37,963 nucleotides of DNA from Acidithiobacillus ferruginosus (GTDB lineage Bacteria; Pseudomonadota; Gammaproteobacteria; Acidithiobacillales; Acidithiobacillaceae). Position 1 is the stretch's first letter. Every line of letters starts with the position of its first letter. Under the pieces are notes generated by a model. That model was not told the origin of the DNA. It was given only the letters and a program-made list of their open reading frames with translations, and ran no database searches. The stretch is taken from contig NZ_JABBDR010000013.1 of the NCBI RefSeq assembly GCF_018854495.1, positions 1 through 37,963 on the forward strand, in the 5' to 3' direction. The translations under genes and the position numbers were made by a program. Below are positions 36,311 to 37,963 of the stretch, in pieces.

Positions 36311-36403
36311 ATGGAATTTGTATACTTATTTATTATTATCGGTTTTTTCCTGGCATCCATCGGGGTTGTTGAGCTATTGAATCGCCTGAGGAGCATAAAA
36401 TGA
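36311..36403 (+). CDS. Small membrane protein encoded before kdpF
   Basis: A 30-residue single-span protein (MEFVYLFIIIGFFLASIGVV, then a short polar tail). It has an excellent ribosome binding site, GGAGGT at 36301-36306, and its stop overlaps the kdpF start as ATGA (36400-36403). Similar short hydrophobic ORFs precede kdpF or kdpA in several other bacteria, as I recall. Its role is unknown; it may stabilise or regulate the Kdp complex, like KdpF. Confidence 0.75.
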   Translation: MEFVYLFIIIGFFLASIGVVELLNRLRSIK

Positions 36404-36492
36404 ACGCTTTTGTGTGGATAGGCCTCGGATTGGGCGCCATGCTCTTCATCTATCTTTTGGTATTCCTGATTAATCCGGAGCGGTTTCTATGA
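36400..36492 (+). CDS. kdpF: KdpF, small stabilising subunit of the K+-transporting ATPase
   Basis: A 30-residue single-span inner-membrane peptide ending in LLVFLINPERFL, closely resembling KdpF (E. coli 29 residues, ending ...YALINAEAF). KdpF stabilises KdpABC in the membrane. GAGGAG lies 6 nt before the ATG. It overlaps the small ORF upstream and kdpA downstream by 4 bp each, making a tightly coupled chain. Confidence 0.88.
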   Translation: MNAFVWIGLGLGAMLFIYLLVFLINPERFL

Positions 36493-37963
36493 TATCCACT
36501 ACCATACTGACCGCCGCAATTTTGTTGTTGACCATTCTGCTGGCCTTGCCTTTGGGACACTATATGCATCGCGTCTATGCGGGCGATCGATTCTGGGCGA
36601 CACGCCTGATGGGTCCCGTGGAGCGGGGAATTTACCGTGTTTCCGGCGTTTCTGCGAGCGAGGAAATGGATTGGAAGCGCTACGCCATCGCCCTGTTGAT
36701 CTTTAACCTGATCGGTGGCGTTTTTCTCTATGCATTGTTGTTGGCGCAAGGTGTGCTGCCCCTGAATCCTTTACACTTTGCTGGCGTCCAGGGTGGCTCC
36801 GCTTTCAATACGGCAGCGAGCTTTACCACCAATACCAACTGGCAGGATTACTCCGGCGGCTCGACCTTGAGCTATCTCTCGCAGATGCTGGGCCTGACCG
36901 TGCAGAATTTTCTCTCGGCGGCGACGGGAATCACCATCCTCCTGCCCATCATTCGCGCTATCGTCCGTCATAAAACCAAGGATCTCGGAAATTTCTGGGT
37001 CGACATGACCCGCACCGTTTTATACGTGCTGCTTCCCCTCTCCGCGCTCTTTGCCTTGATTCTCATGGAACAGGGTGTGGTCCAAACACTCGCCGGCGAG
37101 GTACGGGCAGATCTTGTTGCACCCTTTGTATCGGGCGGTAAAACCATTCTTCATCAGATAATGCATGTGGGACCAGTGGCCTCGCAAGAAGCCATCATGA
37201 TGCTCGGCAACAATGGCGGTGGCTTTTTCAACATGAACGATGCCCACCCTTTTGAAAATCCCACCGGCTTCACCAATTTCCTGGAAATGGTGGCCATGAT
37301 TCTGATTCCCTCTGCCCTGGTGTTCCTGTTTGGGCATATGGCCAAGGCCAGGCGCACGGCATGGGCCATCCTGATTTCCATGCTGGTGCTCTTTATCCCG
37401 CTGACGCTCGTAAGTCAGCACTATCAACTGACTGGAAACCCCGTCCTGACACAGTTGGGGATCTCCCAGGCCAACACCGCGAGTCTTGCTGGTGGTGGCA
37501 ATATGGAGGGGGTGGAAGACCGCATCGGTTCTGGAGCGACCGCGCTGTTTGCAACATTGGCTACCGCGACCTCTACGGGGGCCGCTAACGGCGCCTACGA
37601 TTCCATGATGCCGTTGTCCGGGGGGGTAAACCTTTTCCTGATGCAATTGGGTGAGGTCGTGTTTGGCGGTGTCGGCTCCGGTCTCGCTACTTTCCTCGCC
37701 TTCATGATTTTTGCGGTTTTTCTCGGCGGTCTCATGGTGGGGCGCACGCCGGAGTTTCTCGGCAAGAAGATCGAGTCCTTTGAAATAAAAATGACCTCAT
37801 TATCCATTCTGATCATGCCTCTGCTGGTGTTGATCGGTACGGCCCTCGCCGTCACCACGGTGGCGGGGCGGGCGGGTGTATTCAATCCCGGGGCGCACGG
37901 TTTCAGCGAAGTGCTCTATGCCGTGACGAGCCCCGCCAATAACAACGGCAGCGCATTCGGCGG
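36489..37963 (+). CDS. kdpA: KdpA, K+-binding subunit of the K+-transporting P-type ATPase (partial)
   Basis: The channel-like, K+-selective membrane subunit of the high-affinity KdpFABC pump. About 491 of some 560-600 residues are inside the window; the C-terminus is off the right edge. Selectivity-filter-type repeats are visible: FTTNTNWQDYSG, MLGNNGGGFFNMNDAHPFENP, TATSTGAANGAYDSMMP and SPANNNGSAFG at the edge. The N-terminal hydrophobic segment is followed by the family motif HRVYAG. The ATG at 36489 overlaps the kdpF stop. kdpB and kdpC are expected just beyond the window. Confidence 0.96.
   Translation, partial: MISTTILTAAILLLTILLALPLGHYMHRVYAGDRFWATRLMGPVERGIYRVSGVSASEEMDWKRYAIALLIFNLIGGVFLYALLLAQGVLPLNPLHFAGVQGGSAFNTAASFTTNTNWQDYSGGSTLSYLSQMLGLTVQNFLSAATGITILLPIIRAIVRHKTKDLGNFWVDMTRTVLYVLLPLSALFALILMEQGVVQTLAGEVRADLVAPFVSGGKTILHQIMHVGPVASQEAIMMLGNNGGGFFNMNDAHPFENPTGFTNFLEMVAMILIPSALVFLFGHMAKARRTAWAILISMLVLFIPLTLVSQHYQLTGNPVLTQLGISQANTASLAGGGNMEGVEDRIGSGATALFATLATATSTGAANGAYDSMMPLSGGVNLFLMQLGEVVFGGVGSGLATFLAFMIFAVFLGGLMVGRTPEFLGKKIESFEIKMTSLSILIMPLLVLIGTALAVTTVAGRAGVFNPGAHGFSEVLYAVTSPANNNGSAFG

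Noticed and set aside
1..37963. CRISPR arrays, insertion sequences, prophage or toxin-antitoxin loci
   Set aside because: No regularly spaced repeats, transposase or integrase motifs, or recognisable toxin-antitoxin pairs were seen on either strand.

Overview
The window is about 38 kb of gene-dense chromosomal DNA of fairly high G+C (my estimate is near 60%) from a Gram-negative proteobacterium. The blocks lptG-lptF <> pepA-holC-valS, rluC <> rne and cysS-gltX are classic proteobacterial core arrangements. Gene content, together with a glucoamylase gene and kdp genes, suggests an acidophilic Acidithiobacillus-like organism. That taxonomic call is an inference from gene style and was not checked against a database. 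I see no insertion sequence, prophage, CRISPR array or rRNA. No stretch longer than 300 bases lacks a gene; the largest gaps are 36039-36310 and 19342-19540, and both hold regulatory sequence.

Left part (1-9837): lptF and lptG, the LPS-export permease genes, run leftward and lptG is cut by the window edge. They are divergent from pepA, holC, an uncharacterised acidic protein gene, valS, nhaA and nadC, which run rightward almost without gaps (ATGA overlap at nhaA/nadC). 

Middle (9850-17602): a leftward gene encodes an atypical HPPD-like vicinal-oxygen-chelate protein. It is divergent from a NemR-like TetR regulator, a dienelactone hydrolase and an OYE-type flavin reductase, which together look like an electrophile or redox-stress module. 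The TetR gene appears to be leaderless, with a perfect palindromic operator between its -35 and -10. Then come a leftward conserved hypothetical gene, a tRNA-Leu(UAG) with a clear promoter, an AT-richer pair (DUF805 and FkbM methyltransferase), an alpha/beta hydrolase and a convergent membrane ICMT-like methyltransferase.

RNA and translation block (17708-24747): rluC and a HAD phosphatase gene run leftward, divergent from rne, whose ~135-nt leader is highly structured. gltX and cysS run leftward and converge on rne. 

Right part (24866-37963): a perfect 16-bp inverted repeat separates gltX from a PBP1A gene whose glycosyltransferase motif is unusual. PBP1A is followed with no gap by a cytoplasmic GH15 glucoamylase, an SDR (glucose-dehydrogenase-like) gene destroyed by an internal deletion, a single-span membrane protein, an APH-fold kinase and a HAD hydrolase. 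This is a candidate sugar-handling operon. The end holds the K+ uptake locus: kdpD-kdpE leftward, and a 30-codon membrane ORF, kdpF and kdpA (cut by the edge) rightward. Between them lie four TTTATA hexamers spaced exactly 11 bp apart just upstream of a promoter, a probable KdpE operator.
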